Source: Mesobaculum littorinae (lineage in GTDB: Bacteria > Pseudomonadota > Alphaproteobacteria > Rhodobacterales > Rhodobacteraceae). Taken from it: a stretch of 64,000 nucleotides of DNA. Each line of letters begins with the position of its first letter. The first letter of the stretch is position 1. The notes beneath the pieces are model-generated. The model was not told the DNA's origin, did no database searches, and worked only from the letters and a program-made list of their open reading frames with translations. A program made the translations under genes and the position numbers. This document shows, one piece after another, positions 1 to 8,638 of the stretch. Location of the stretch: the NCBI RefSeq assembly GCF_004011175.1, contig NZ_RQXX01000007.1:89700-153699 (forward strand), read 5' to 3'.

Positions 1-1
1 T

Positions 2-202
2 CAGCCGCCGCTATCGTATTTGCGCTCCTGGCGCCTGACTCTCGCACGCAGACGGTTGCTTCAGGGCGAAACCACCGTCGCCGACGTTGCCCATGCCGTC
101 GGCTACCAATCGCAAAGCGCGTTTTCCCAGGCGTTCCTGCGCACCTTCGGGCGATCGCCGAGTGCCGACACGCGTGCGAAAGACGGCACCTCGGCACCTT
201 GA
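2..202 (+). CDS. AraC-family transcriptional regulator, C-terminal fragment (5' end outside window)
   Basis: The frame is open from the first bases of the window and stops at 202. The 66 visible residues match the second helix-turn-helix of AraC/XylS regulators: a YLRSWRLTLARRLL-like helix, then VADVAHAVGYQSQSAFSQAF, then RTFGRSP. The ligand-binding N-terminal domain would lie upstream, so the effector and target are unknown. The gene is partial only because the window starts here. Confidence 0.85.
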   Translation, partial: QPPLSYLRSWRLTLARRRLLQGETTVADVAHAVGYQSQSAFSQAFLRTFGRSPSADTRAKDGTSAP

Positions 203-400
203 GGTGCTAGCGGTATTTCAGGCTTCAGCGTGACGGTCGCTTAGGGCTCGTACCCGACCTTCGCCGCATGGGGCGCAAACGGCAGCTTTTCCCTGCAAAT
301 GCGATCTGGGTCAGCGACCGGACTGGAAAGTCGGCTAAGCCGGACATCTGATACGGGCGCGGGCGGGGTGACCCCGTGCGGATGAAGAAGGGCCGGGAAC

Positions 401-1069
401 ATGGACTGGACACGGCAGATCGACGGCTATTGCGAACGGCTGGGCCCGGGCTACTGGGCCGAGCCCGTGAACGCGGTGACCAACGCGGCCTTCGTGATCG
501 CCGCGCTGATCCTGTGGCGGCGCAGCCGCGGGGTGCCGATGGCGCGGGGCATGGCCGCGGTGCTGGGGGTGATCGGCGTTGGATCCTTCCTGTTTCACAC
601 CCACGCGACGGCCTGGGCCTCGCTGGCCGACGTGCTTCCGATCCTGGGCTTCATCCTGCTCTACATCTTCGCTGCGAACCGCCGCTTCTGGAACATGCCG
701 CCCTGGGCCGCGCTGCTGGGCACCCTGGCATTCCTGCCCTATGCCGCGGCGCTGACGCCGGTCCTGCGGGCGATCCCGGGGATCGCGATCTCGGCCGTCT
801 ATTGGCCCGTGCCGCTGTTGATCGCGGCCTATGCCGTGGCGCTGCGCCGCCGCAGCCCGGCGACCGCGCGCGGGCTGGGGCTGGGCGCCGCGCTACTGAC
901 GCTGTCGCTGACCTTCCGGTCGCTCGACATGCCGTTGTGCGAGGCGTGGCCGCTGGGGACGCACCCGATGTGGCACATCCTGAACGCCGTCATGCTGGGT
1001 TGGATGATCGAGGTCTATCTCCGGCATTCTGGGGAAGATCATGGCGGCCATCTTCGGGGGGCGCCTTGA
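401..1069 (+). CDS. ceramidase-like multi-pass membrane protein (CREST superfamily)
   Basis: A 222-residue, strongly hydrophobic protein with about seven membrane segments. It carries the alkaline-ceramidase pattern: an early E-P-V-N-A-V-T-N stretch near residue 22, the [16 protein letters not shown] segment near residue 67, SLDMPLC near residue 173 and [11 protein letters not shown] near residue 186. The His, Asp and Ser residues in these blocks form the metal site in characterised relatives. The ATG at 401 follows an AAGAAGGG ribosome site. The substrate is unknown: bacterial members are usually annotated only as ceramidase-domain proteins, and hydrolysis of a sphingolipid or similar amide is inference. 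gatC follows 59 bases later on the same strand. Confidence 0.8.
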   Translation: MDWTRQIDGYCERLGPGYWAEPVNAVTNAAFVIAALILWRRSRGVPMARGMAAVLGVIGVGSFLFHTHATAWASLADVLPILGFILLYIFAANRRFWNMPPWAALLGTLAFLPYAAALTPVLRAIPGIAISAVYWPVPLLIAAYAVALRRRSPATARGLGLGAALLTLSLTFRSLDMPLCEAWPLGTHPMWHILNAVMLGWMIEVYLRHSGEDHGGHLRGAP

Positions 1070-1128
1070 AGCCGCGCCCGCGCTTCGCTAAAGCCGGGCC
1101 GGTCTTCCTGCAACGGAGCGAACCGCCC

Positions 1129-1416
1129 ATGTCCATCGATACCGAGACCGCCCGCAAGGTCGCCAAGCTCGCCCGCATCGCCGTCCCTGAGGAGGAGCTG
1201 CCCGCGCTTGCGCAGGAGTTCAACGCCATCCTCGGCTTTGTCGAGCAATTGGGTGAGGTCGATGTCGACGGCGTCGAGCCGATGACCGGCGTTACGCCGA
1301 TGCGGCTTTGCCGCCGCGACGACGTGGTGACGACGGGCGGGATGCCCGACAAGATCCTGTCGAACGCCCCCGACGCCCGCGAGGGCTTTTTTGCCGTGCC
1401 GAAGGTGGTCGAGTGA
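1129..1416 (+). CDS. gatC: Asp/Glu-tRNA amidotransferase subunit C
   Basis: A 95-residue GatC, the small subunit of the GatCAB complex that converts Glu-tRNA(Gln) and/or Asp-tRNA(Asn) to the amidated forms. The N-terminal helical part ([19 protein letters not shown]), a central [12 protein letters not shown] and a C-terminal LRRDDVV-like strand are typical, and the length is normal. The start at 1129 was chosen because a GGAGCG ribosome site precedes it and the protein opens as [17 protein letters not shown]. Its stop overlaps the ATG of gatA by one base (TGATG), so the two are translationally coupled. gatB is not in this window. Confidence 0.95.
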   Translation: MSIDTETARKVAKLARIAVPEEELPALAQEFNAILGFVEQLGEVDVDGVEPMTGVTPMRLCRRDDVVTTGGMPDKILSNAPDAREGFFAVPKVVE

Positions 1417-2900
1417 TGACGCAGCCCAATACCCTGACCCTCGCCGCCGCCCGCGATGCGCTGCAGAAGGGCGACGTGACCTCGGTCGAACTGACCGAGG
1501 CTTGCCTGAAGGCCGCCGGAGAGGCTGTCGCCTTGAACGCCTATGCCCACATGACGCCCGACATCGCGCTTGAGCGTGCGCGCGCCGCCGATGCCCGCCG
1601 GGGTGACGGAGCGCCCGCGCTGAACGGCCTGCCGCTGGGCATCAAGGACCTCTTCTGCACCGAAGGCGTGCCCAGCCAGGCGGCCAGCCGCATCCTCGAC
1701 GGGTTCCGCCCTGCCTACGAATCGACCGTCACGCAGAAGCTGCGCGATGCGGGCGCGGTGATGCTGGGCAAGCTCAACATGGACGAATTCGCCATGGGCT
1801 CGTCGAACGAGACCAGCGTCTACGGCAAGGTCGTGAACCCCTGGCGCGGCGAGGGCGAGACGGCCGAGCTGACGCCCGGCGGCTCTTCGGGCGGGTCGGC
1901 GGCGGCGGTCGCGGCGGATCTCTGCCTTGCCGCCACCGGCACCGATACCGGCGGGTCGATCCGCCAGCCCGCCGCGCTGACCGGCACGACGGGGCTGAAG
2001 CCCACCTACGGGCGCTGTTCGCGCTGGGGCATCGTGGCCTTCGCCTCGTCGCTGGACCAGGCGGGCCCGATGACGAAGGACGTGCGCGACGCGGCCATCC
2101 TGTTGCAGGCGATGGCCGGGCACGACCCGATGGATTCGACCTCGGCCGACATTCCCGTCCCCGATTTCGAGGCCGCGCTGACGGGCGACATCCGCGGCAA
2201 GGTCATCGGCATTCCCCGCGAATATCGCATGGACGGCATGCCCGAGGAGATCGAGACGCTGTGGACCCGTGGCCGCGAGATGCTGCAGGACGCCGGTGCC
2301 GAGATCCGCGACATCACCCTGCCGCACACCAAGTACGCGCTGCCCACCTACTACGTCATCGCGCCGGCCGAGGCGTCGTCGAACCTCGCCCGCTATGACG
2401 GGGTCCGCTTCGGCCACCGCGCCAGCCTGGGGCAGGGCGACGGCGTGACCGAGATGTACGAAAAGACCCGTGCCGAGGGCTTCGGCGACGAGGTCAAGCG
2501 CCGGGTGATGGTCGGCACCTACGTGCTGTCGGCGGGCTTCTACGACGCCTATTACAACCGCGCCCGCAAGGTGCGCACGCTGATCAAGCGGGATTTCGAG
2601 ACGGTGTTCGCCGACGGGGTCGATGCGATCCTGACGCCCACCACGCCCTCGGCCGCCTTCGCGCTGGGCGCGATGGCCGAGGCGGATCCGGTGCAGATGT
2701 ACCTCAACGACGTGTTCACGGTCACGGTGAACCTGGCCGGGCTGCCGGGGATTTCGGTGCCCGCGGGGACGGATCGCAAGGGGCTGCCACTGGGCCTGCA
2801 ACTGATCGGGCGGCCGTGGGAAGAGGGCGACCTGCTGAACACCGCCTACGCACTGGAACGTGCGGCCGGATTTGTTTCCAAACCCGCGCGTTGGTGGTAA
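1416..2900 (+). CDS. gatA: Asp/Glu-tRNA amidotransferase subunit A (amidase)
   Basis: A 494-residue amidase-signature enzyme, the glutaminase subunit of GatCAB that supplies ammonia for tRNA-dependent Gln/Asn formation. The Ser-cisSer-Lys catalytic triad is visible: Lys77 in GIKDLF, Ser157 in the GGSSGGS loop and the nucleophile Ser181 in [10 protein letters not shown]. The downstream block [23 protein letters not shown] is the usual GatA continuation. Length is normal and no disruption is seen. The ATG at 1416 overlaps the gatC stop by one base. It is followed 43 bases later by a lipoprotein gene on the same strand. Confidence 0.96.
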   Translation: MTQPNTLTLAAARDALQKGDVTSVELTEACLKAAGEAVALNAYAHMTPDIALERARAADARRGDGAPALNGLPLGIKDLFCTEGVPSQAASRILDGFRPAYESTVTQKLRDAGAVMLGKLNMDEFAMGSSNETSVYGKVVNPWRGEGETAELTPGGSSGGSAAAVAADLCLAATGTDTGGSIRQPAALTGTTGLKPTYGRCSRWGIVAFASSLDQAGPMTKDVRDAAILLQAMAGHDPMDSTSADIPVPDFEAALTGDIRGKVIGIPREYRMDGMPEEIETLWTRGREMLQDAGAEIRDITLPHTKYALPTYYVIAPAEASSNLARYDGVRFGHRASLGQGDGVTEMYEKTRAEGFGDEVKRRVMVGTYVLSAGFYDAYYNRARKVRTLIKRDFETVFADGVDAILTPTTPSAAFALGAMAEADPVQMYLNDVFTVTVNLAGLPGISVPAGTDRKGLPLGLQLIGRPWEEGDLLNTAYALERAAGFVSKPARWW

Positions 2901-2943
2901 ACACGTCGTTCGTAAAGAAATGGTAAGCGAGCGGTAAGGGCAC

Positions 2944-3756
2944 ATGCGGATCATCAGCGGAGTTGTCGCTCTTTTGGCTTTGACGGCCTGCGCGCCGTCG
3001 ATCCCCGACAGCGCGGCAGGGGTCGGGTTCTCTGACTATCAAAGCTATGAACGCAGCCGCGCCGCCCGCGATTCGGAACTGCGCACCGGTCAGGCACCTG
3101 CCGCGGCCGGCTTTCCCGCCGGTGCGGGAGCGAGCGGCGGCGCTTCGGGCGGGGCCGCCACGTCGGGCCGCACCCAGGTCATCTCGTCCGAGGAGCTAAG
3201 CGCCGCGGGCCTGCCCGTGGGATCGGCCACTGCCACCGTGACGCCGCCGCCCGCAGGGACGGGGACAGGTTCCGGAGCTGGGACGACCGGGGGGTCGACC
3301 GGGGGCGCCTTGCCGCCTCTGGGCGCTGGTGTCGGAATCGGCGCCGAGGTCGACCTGAATAACCCGGGCATTTCCGACGAGCAGGATTTCAAGGCCGTTG
3401 CGGCCCGCGAATCGATCGAATCCGACCGCGCCCGGCTTGAGGCGCAGCGCGAGGCCTACCGCGTGATCCAGCCCACTGCCGTTCCGACGCGCCCGGGCGA
3501 TACCGGGCCGAACGTGGTGCAATACGCGCTTTCGACCTCGAACCAGCGCGGGCAGAAGGTCTATTCGCGCTTCGGCTTCAAGAGCCAGGAGAAATACGCC
3601 CGCGCCTGCGCCGCCTATGCCTCGCCCGACCTTGCCCAGACGGCGTTCCTGCGCGAAGGCGGCCCAGACCGTGACCGGTTGGGCGTCGATCCCGATGGCG
3701 ATGGCTTTGCCTGCAGCTGGGACCCGGCGCCCTATCGCCAGGCGGCCCGCAACTGA
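2944..3756 (+). CDS. lipoprotein with C-terminal Excalibur-like calcium-binding domain
   Basis: A 270-residue predicted lipoprotein. The signal peptide ends in the lipobox LTAC, with Cys16 as the lipidation site. Residues about 50-150 are a low-complexity Gly/Ala/Thr/Pro linker. The last 60 residues carry a conserved-looking ACAAYASPDLAQTAFL segment followed by DRLGVDPDGDGFACSWDPAPYR. The DPDGDGFAC part is the hallmark of the Excalibur calcium-binding motif. Placement in the cell envelope is inferred from the lipobox and no catalytic function is suggested. The ATG at 2944 is the only sensible start for the signal peptide. Confidence 0.75.
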   Translation: MRIISGVVALLALTACAPSIPDSAAGVGFSDYQSYERSRAARDSELRTGQAPAAAGFPAGAGASGGASGGAATSGRTQVISSEELSAAGLPVGSATATVTPPPAGTGTGSGAGTTGGSTGGALPPLGAGVGIGAEVDLNNPGISDEQDFKAVAARESIESDRARLEAQREAYRVIQPTAVPTRPGDTGPNVVQYALSTSNQRGQKVYSRFGFKSQEKYARACAAYASPDLAQTAFLREGGPDRDRLGVDPDGDGFACSWDPAPYRQAARN

Positions 3757-3815
3757 TCCCGGACGCCCCGAGCATACCCGGGGCTTCCGGTGCGCCAGCG
3801 GGGGCCGGGGCCATT

Positions 3816-4607
3816 ATGGCGGCTCCCCGGGCCCAAGCCGCCATGCAGACGCTTCCGCCGCTGCCGCAGTTCGCCGCCGGTAATTCGCCCCCGGAGCGTG
3901 CCAGCGCGATCTGGCATCCCTCGCCCAACTGCGGCGAACGTCGCGGCGGGGCGCGGCCGGACCTGATCGTGATCCACTTTACCGCGATGGCGTCTGCCAC
4001 GGCCGCGCTGCATCGTCTCTGCCAGCCCGCGGCCGAGGTGTCGGCGCATTACCTGATCGACGCGCGGGGCATGCTGGTCCAGATGGTGCCCGAGGCCTTG
4101 CGGGCCTGGCATGCGGGCGCGGGAGCCTGGGGCCCGGTGCGCGATGTCAATTCGCGCTCGATCGGGATCGAGCTGGCCAATGACGGGCGCTCGCCGTTCC
4201 CCGAACCGCAGATGCGCGCGCTGGTCGACCTGATCGCGGGGATCCGTGCGCGCTGGCACATCCCGCCCGCCCGTGTCATCGGGCATTCCGACATGGCGCC
4301 GGGCCGCAAGGTCGATCCCGGTCCCCGGTTTGACTGGCGGCGACTGGCGCGCCAAGGGCAGGCGGTGTGGCCGGACGTCGCGGCTGTATCGGCCCCCGGG
4401 GCCGCGCCGCCCGTGGCGGAGGCCCGCTTTGCCGCGGCCTGCACCGCCGTGGGATATCCTGCCGATGTCGCGCCCGACGTCTGCCTTGCGGCGTTCCGCC
4501 TCCGCTTCCGTCCTTGGGCGCGCGGCGCACTGGACGCGCAGGACGTCGCGGTGGCCGAAGCTGTCGCCCGTGCCTTTCCCGTTGACCGGGGCGCCCCCAC
4601 CGCCTAA
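3816..4607 (+). CDS. N-acetylmuramoyl-L-alanine amidase, AmpD/AmiD type
   Basis: A 263-residue Amidase_2-fold zinc amidase that should cleave the MurNAc-L-Ala bond in peptidoglycan fragments. The zinc ligands can be read as His54 (IVIHFTAM), His157 (VIGHSDMAPGRK) and Asp167 (VDPGPRFDW), and the core SIGIELAN block is present. The C-terminal 70 residues resemble the small helical extension seen in AmiD-like proteins. No convincing signal peptide follows the first ATG at 3816. A second in-frame ATG at 3843 (MQTLPPLPQF) is a possible alternative start. A cytoplasmic muropeptide-recycling role versus an envelope role cannot be decided from this sequence. Confidence 0.85.
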   Translation: MAAPRAQAAMQTLPPLPQFAAGNSPPERASAIWHPSPNCGERRGGARPDLIVIHFTAMASATAALHRLCQPAAEVSAHYLIDARGMLVQMVPEALRAWHAGAGAWGPVRDVNSRSIGIELANDGRSPFPEPQMRALVDLIAGIRARWHIPPARVIGHSDMAPGRKVDPGPRFDWRRLARQGQAVWPDVAAVSAPGAAPPVAEARFAAACTAVGYPADVAPDVCLAAFRLRFRPWARGALDAQDVAVAEAVARAFPVDRGAPTA

Positions 4608-4616
4608 GCCCGCCGG

Positions 4617-5010
4617 GCGCGGATGGCCGGATGGCCGCACCCCTCGGGGTGAGGAAAGTCCGGACTCCACGAAGCGACGGTGCCGGGTAACGCCCGGGCG
4701 GGGTAACCCGACGGAAAGCGCCACAGAAAACAGACCGCCTGCCCCCCGGGGCAGGTCAGGGTGAAACGGTGGGGTAAGAGCCCACCGCGGGCCGGGTAAC
4801 CGGGCCGGCACGGCAAGCCCCACCGGGAGCAATGCCGAATAGGGATTCCGCGGATGCGGCCCCCTTGCGGGGCGGTCCAGGGCTTTGCTTCGGCCCAGGA
4901 ATCCGGGTTGGCAGCAGGATCCCGTCCGCAAGGGCGGGACCAGATGAATGGTCATCCATGGGCGCCTTTGGGCGCTCGGGACAGAATCCGGCTTACAGGC
5001 CATCCGCGCA
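4617..5010 (+). ncRNA. rnpB: RNase P RNA (bacterial class A)
   Basis: This stretch is the catalytic RNA of RNase P, which matures tRNA 5' ends. It contains the conserved blocks GAGGAAAGTCCGGACTCCAC (about 4660), ACAGAAAACAGACCGCC (about 4724), GGTAAGAGCCCACCG (about 4773) and GGACAGAATCCGGCTTACAGG (about 4979). The outer P1 helix pairs GCGCGGATGGCC (4617-4628) with GGCCATCCGCGC (4998-5009), a perfect 12 bp stem, and this sets the ends to within a few bases. It starts directly after the amidase stop codon. No open frame through it is a credible protein. Confidence 0.96.
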
Positions 5011-5521
5011 AATATGATTCTTCCCATGCCCGTTCCGCTTCTCCCGGCTCGTAAGCGCAGAGAGCGTCGTGCGTGACGGGGCATGACCCGCAGGTTCCGC
5101 CTCGCCTGGTCCCGTCGAAACGACCGCCACCGATGCGCCCGGCCGCCCGGCGCTGACCTCCTTGCGGAGTCTACCGACTCCGATCCTGATGCCGACGCCG
5201 CCGGCGCGCGTGTCGGTTCCGTGCGGTGTGGTGCGCGAAGGCCCCGGCTTTCGGCGGCTCTGACGGTCAAGGGCTGCGCTCTGGAGTATCTCTGGCCCGC
5301 TGCGGACCGGTCCGCGCCACGGCCCGGCCGGTTAGGGGGCGCTGCGCCTTGCCATCGCGTCCGTCTCGGGGCGGGAGGGGGCCGTGCCTGGGATTCCGCG
5401 GGGACGCCGATCTAGAACGATGGGGGCGAGGTGGAGACGCCAACCCCCGCCCCTTGCCAGCGGAGGCGGGGCCTGCCCGGCGACCTGACACTGCGGGCCG
5501 TGCGGGAACGTGGCTAGACGG
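5011..5521. other. intergenic stretch between rnpB and rpmG, no gene recognised
   Basis: About 510 bases between the RNase P RNA and the rpmG promoter. Short open frames exist on both strands, but their Arg/Pro/Gly-rich translations match nothing and lack ribosome sites. A small hairpin GGAGT-ctacc-GACTCC lies near 5165. No obvious terminator for rnpB is seen. A small RNA or trailing regulatory sequence cannot be excluded. Confidence 0.4.
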
Positions 5522-5549
5522 TTGACACCGCGGCAGGCGTGCGTAAAAG
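5522..5549 (+). promoter_or_regulatory. candidate sigma-70 promoter of rpmG
   Basis: TTGACA at 5522-5527, a 16-base spacer and TAAAAG at 5544-5549 form a good housekeeping-type promoter about 70 bases ahead of rpmG. The -35 is a perfect match to consensus and the -10 matches four of six positions. Confidence 0.55.
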
Positions 5550-5619
5550 GCGGGCTTCAGAGTTTTGTACCTTTGCTGACCGGGCGCCCCATGACCGGGT
5601 GCCGGACGAGGAGAGACCC

Positions 5620-5787
5620 ATGGCGAAGCCGACCACGATCAAGATCCGTCTCAACTCGACGGCGGATACCGGCCACTTCTACGTGACCAAGAAAAACGCG
5701 CGCACGATGACCGAAAAGATGTCGATCAAGAAATATGATCCTGTCGCGCGCAAGCACGTCGAATACAAGGAAGGCAAGATCAAGTAA
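5620..5787 (+). CDS. rpmG: 50S ribosomal protein L33
   Basis: A 55-residue basic protein that reads [18 protein letters not shown], then [15 protein letters not shown], then [19 protein letters not shown]. This is the L33 pattern of the large ribosomal subunit. The form lacks the zinc-binding cysteine pairs, as is usual in alphaproteobacteria. The ATG at 5620 is preceded by GAGGAGAGA. An upstream in-frame GTG at 5539 was rejected because it lies in the promoter. The gene is monocistronic, with its own promoter and a strong terminator. Confidence 0.97.
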   Translation: MAKPTTIKIRLNSTADTGHFYVTKKNARTMTEKMSIKKYDPVARKHVEYKEGKIK

Positions 5788-5816
5788 GATCCTGCCGGTC
5801 CGACGGACAGAGCACA

Positions 5817-5844
5817 AGCCGCGCGGTCGCCCGCGCGGCTTTTT
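5817..5844 (+). terminator. intrinsic terminator of rpmG
   Basis: A perfect 10 bp stem pairs AGCCGCGCGG (5817-5826) with CCGCGCGGCT (5831-5840) around a TCGC loop and runs straight into a T tract. It lies 29 bases after the rpmG stop. Confidence 0.92.
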
Positions 5845-6062
5845 CCGTTTTGGCCCGACGTGCCGATGATGGACCGCCGACGGCGGGCTGTCTTGGATGG
5901 TCGAGCGGTGCCCCGATCGTAGGGCCGCGGTATCCTTGCGCCTCCCACGGGGCGTGCGGGACCGGTCGCGATGGCGGACGGCGTATCGGCACGCCCGCCA
6001 GACCCTCTCCGATAACGGTTCGCGTCCCGAAGCAGGGCATCGTTGCGGCCGGGCGCAGCCGG

Positions 6063-6080
6063 TTGGACACAGCTGTCCAA
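6063..6080. repeat. inverted repeat TTGGACA-cagc-TGTCCAA
   Basis: A perfect 7 bp inverted repeat with a 4-base centre sits in the roughly 250-base spacer between the rpmG terminator and the terminator of the convergent Bax-inhibitor-1 gene. No gene is seen in that spacer. The repeat could be a weak second hairpin or a protein site, and nothing nearby decides which. Confidence 0.4.
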
Positions 6081-6097
6081 GGGCTGCCCCACGGCAC

Positions 6098-6128
6098 AAA
6101 AAAAACCGCCAGCCTTAGGGGCTGGCGG
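6098..6128 (-). terminator. intrinsic terminator of the Bax-inhibitor-1 gene (minus strand)
   Basis: Read on the minus strand, CCGCCAGCC at 6128-6120 pairs with GGCTGGCGG at 6114-6106 around a 5-base loop, followed by eight T (A run 6098-6105). It lies about 30 bases beyond the stop codon at 6159. Confidence 0.93.
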
Positions 6129-6158
6129 GGTGGGACCGTCAGGTCCGATGCGTGAAGA

Positions 6159-6914
6159 TCACTCGCGATTGCCGAGGAACTGCAGCAGGAACATGAACAG
6201 GTTGATGAAGTCGAGATAGAGGTTCAGCGCCCCCATGATCGCCGACTTGCCCAGCCATTCCTTGTCCGCGACCTGCGCGTGCTGGATGTAGTCCGTCTTG
6301 ATCCGCTGCGTGTCGTAGGCGGTGAGGCCTGCGAAGATCAGAACGCCCAGAGCCGAGATCGCGAAGTTGATCGCGGGGCTGGCGAGGAAGATGTTCACCA
6401 GCGACGCGACGATCAGGCCGATCACGCCCATGATCAGGAAGCTGCCCCAGCCCGAGATGTCCTTCTTCGTGGTGTAGCCCCACAGCGACAGGCCCGCGAA
6501 GGAGATCGCGGTGATGAGGAAGGTCTGCGCGATCGACACGCCGGTGTAGACGAGGAAGATCGACGACAGTGACAGGCCCATCAGCATCGCGAAGGCGTAG
6601 AAGTACAGCTGTGCGGCGGCGGCGGTCAGCTTGTTGATCACCGCCCCGAAGGCGAAGACCATGATGAGCGGGGCGAACATGATCAGCCATTTCAGCGGCG
6701 AGGCGTAGATTGCCTGGCCGAACTGGCTAAGCGCGATCTCGCCCTCAAGCCCGCCAGTCACCGCCAGCCCGGCGAATGCCCAGGCCGAAAGCGCGGTGAT
6801 GAGCATGCCGACGGACATCGTGCCGTAGACCTTGTTCATATGGGCCCGAAGACCCGCGTCGATCTGCGCGGTGCGAACACCGGCACCGGCGCGGATCGTC
6901 TGATAGTCTGCCAT
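6159..6914 (-). CDS. Bax inhibitor-1/YccA family membrane protein
   Basis: A 251-residue protein with about seven membrane helices after a 30-residue cytosolic start. The helices show the BI-1 pattern: MLITALSAWAFAGL, the ASPLKWLIMFAPLIMVF block, QLYFYAFAMLMGLSLSSIFLVYTG and GLTAYDTQRIKTDY, the last carrying the conserved Asp near the fifth-to-sixth helices. Relatives include YccA, an FtsH modulator, and BsYetJ, a pH-sensitive calcium leak channel. Which applies here is unknown. The ATG at 6914 has a GGAGGC-type ribosome site, and the gene has its own terminator, so it is probably monocistronic. Confidence 0.92.
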   Translation of the reverse strand: MADYQTIRAGAGVRTAQIDAGLRAHMNKVYGTMSVGMLITALSAWAFAGLAVTGGLEGEIALSQFGQAIYASPLKWLIMFAPLIMVFAFGAVINKLTAAAAQLYFYAFAMLMGLSLSSIFLVYTGVSIAQTFLITAISFAGLSLWGYTTKKDISGWGSFLIMGVIGLIVASLVNIFLASPAINFAISALGVLIFAGLTAYDTQRIKTDYIQHAQVADKEWLGKSAIMGALNLYLDFINLFMFLLQFLGNRE

Positions 6915-7070
6915 GGATAGCCTCCAAAAAGGTTACGCTCACGCAGAAATCCCGCCGCTGGGGCAAGGGCCGCGTTCCGTAGGAATATCGGAAAGCCGGG
7001 CGTGGTTTTCAAGCACTTCGCGCGGGGATAACCACGGCGTGACCGGATGTCGCTGAGAGGACGCGCCCCT

Positions 7071-7298
7071 TTACCTGCGCCAGCGCGTGGGCACGTCCCA
7101 CAAGGGGCGCGCGGCCTCGCTCCGGGCCGCCTCGCGGGTGAGGCCGATGTCACGCAAAAGCGCGTCGTCCAGATCCTCCAGATGCCGCCGTTCGCGGAAG
7201 ATGGCCAGCGCATAGCGCAGCCCCGGACGCGGGCGCCGGGAAGACGAGGCATAGCCGCCGGTCAGGGGCAGACGGCGTAGGAACGAGATGGCGGACAT
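7071..7298 (-). CDS. small DUF1127 protein
   Basis: A 75-residue basic protein ending in the DUF1127 motif: FRERRHLEDLDDALLRDIGLTREAARSEA. Small proteins of this family are common in Rhodobacterales and Rhizobiales; some bind RNA and affect phosphate and carbon metabolism in Agrobacterium. The function here is unknown. The gene is divergent from a LysR regulator across 124 bases rich in palindromes, so it may be that regulator's target. Confidence 0.82.
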   Translation of the reverse strand: MSAISFLRRLPLTGGYASSSRRPRPGLRYALAIFRERRHLEDLDDALLRDIGLTREAARSEAARPLWDVPTRWRR

Positions 7299-7340
7299 GG
7301 AACAGACTCCTTAACTGGATGTGATGAAAAATGCGCGGTG

Positions 7341-7413
7341 CATCAACTTGATTGATGTTATGCCGAAAACTTTGTATCATGAAAAACGATTGTTCATGAC
7401 GTGATGCATCACG
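7341..7413. promoter_or_regulatory. cluster of palindromes between DUF1127 gene and lysR-type gene (candidate operators)
   Basis: Three symmetric elements lie in one 73-base stretch. They are CATCAA-cttga-TTGATG (7341-7357), two TCATGA hexamers at 7377-7382 and 7394-7399, and a perfect 14 bp palindrome CGTGATGCATCACG (7400-7413) that touches the ribosome site of the LysR-type gene. LysR proteins classically bind dyads between themselves and a divergent target and autorepress. The assignment is inference from position and symmetry. Confidence 0.55.
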
Positions 7414-7422
7414 AGGATTGAT

Positions 7423-8277
7423 ATGCCGCGCAACCTCGACCTGACCGCCCTTCGGTCCTTCGTGGCTGTTGCCGATACCGGCGGGGTGACCAAGGCCTCG
7501 GGCTTTCTGAATCTCACCCAGTCGGCGGTCTCGATGCAGCTGAAACGGCTGGAGGAGTCCTTGGGGGCGAGCCTCTTCAACCGGTCGGCGCGCAGTCTGG
7601 CGCTGACCGGGGCGGGCGATCAGCTTCTGGGCTATGCCCGGCGGATGATCGAGCTGAATGACGAGGTGATCGGCCGGATGAGCGACAGCGCCTTCGAGGG
7701 CGAGCTGGTGCTGGGCGTGCCGCACGACATCGTCTATCCGGCCATCCCGCGGGTTCTTCAGGCCTTTGCGTCGGAATTTCCGAGAATGCGCGTCAACCTG
7801 GTGTCGTCCTTCACCCGCAACCTCAAGGCGATGTTTGCCCGCGGCGAATGCGATTTCATCCTGACCACCGAGGATGGATGCGATCCGGGCGGCGAGACGC
7901 TGATCCGCCGGCCCCTGGTCTGGGTCGGTGCCCCGGGCGGGGCCGCGTGGCGCGGGCGTCCGGTACGTGTGGCCTTCGGGGCGCATTGCATCTTCCGCTC
8001 GGGCGCGCTGCGGGCGCTCGACGCGGCCGACATTGCGTGGGAACTGGCCGTCGAATCGGATTCCGACCGGGCGATCGAGGCGATCGTCAGCGCCGATCTT
8101 GCCATTCACGCCATGATCGCGGGTAGCGAGCCGCCGCATACCGAGGTCATTGCCCATGGCGGTGCCCTGCCGGACCTGGGTCAGCAACGCATCAATCTTT
8201 ACATGTCGGACCTCGCCCGCGGCGAGGTGCCGCAGCGCTTTGCAGAGCTTGTCCGCCAGCACTATCTGCTGGCGTGA
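7423..8277 (+). CDS. LysR-family transcriptional regulator
   Basis: A 284-residue LTTR. Residues 4-62 form the winged helix-turn-helix (LDLTALRSFVAVADTGGVTKASGFLNLTQSAVSMQLKRLEESLGASLFNR), and the rest is a periplasmic-binding-fold effector domain starting at GELVLGVPHDI. The ATG at 7423 has a GAGGA ribosome site overlapping the edge of a 14 bp palindrome, which would suit autoregulation. The effector is not predictable. It resembles the LTTR subgroup with short effector domains seen next to DUF1127 genes, but that comparison is from memory. Confidence 0.93.
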   Translation: MPRNLDLTALRSFVAVADTGGVTKASGFLNLTQSAVSMQLKRLEESLGASLFNRSARSLALTGAGDQLLGYARRMIELNDEVIGRMSDSAFEGELVLGVPHDIVYPAIPRVLQAFASEFPRMRVNLVSSFTRNLKAMFARGECDFILTTEDGCDPGGETLIRRPLVWVGAPGGAAWRGRPVRVAFGAHCIFRSGALRALDAADIAWELAVESDSDRAIEAIVSADLAIHAMIAGSEPPHTEVIAHGGALPDLGQQRINLYMSDLARGEVPQRFAELVRQHYLLA

Positions 8278-8638
8278 TCACGGCGCGGGCGACCCCGGCA
8301 TCCCGGCCCGGCACTGCGGTGCGGTCTCCTGACCGGCATATGCCCGGGGGCGGCATTGGCGGGCGACTGCCGATGACGCGAGGGTGCTTCGGGAAACGCT
8401 CGCCTGTCGGGCGACCGCGTGGAATAAGGGACGGGTTCGGATTTTATGCGCGTAGTGATTGAAGCGTTTGGTCGGGAAAACCGCACAGGTCGAGTACTGC
8501 AAACTCGGCATTGCGCAGAGCCTTAACTTTTCTTGGCTGAATTTGTTGACGTTTTGATTGAATATGGACCAGAGGAAGGCGGCGCCCGCATCCGCGCCTG
8601 CATTTCGGCTCGGCACGGAGCCAAAGGAGAGAGTGATT
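8278..8638. other. intergenic stretch upstream of the XRE regulator, no gene recognised
   Basis: About 360 bases without a credible gene. The second half (about 8430-8560) is visibly richer in A/T than its surroundings and probably holds the promoter and a long leader of the XRE gene. TTGACG at 8546-8551 is a possible -35, but no matching -10 was found at the right distance. A TTAACTTTT segment at 8524 is too short to claim as a CtrA half-site. Confidence 0.4.

Noticed and set aside
5083..5415. Possible protein gene between rnpB and rpmG
   Set aside because: Arg/Pro/Gly-rich translation without family similarity, no ribosome site, and overlapping equally good frames on both strands.
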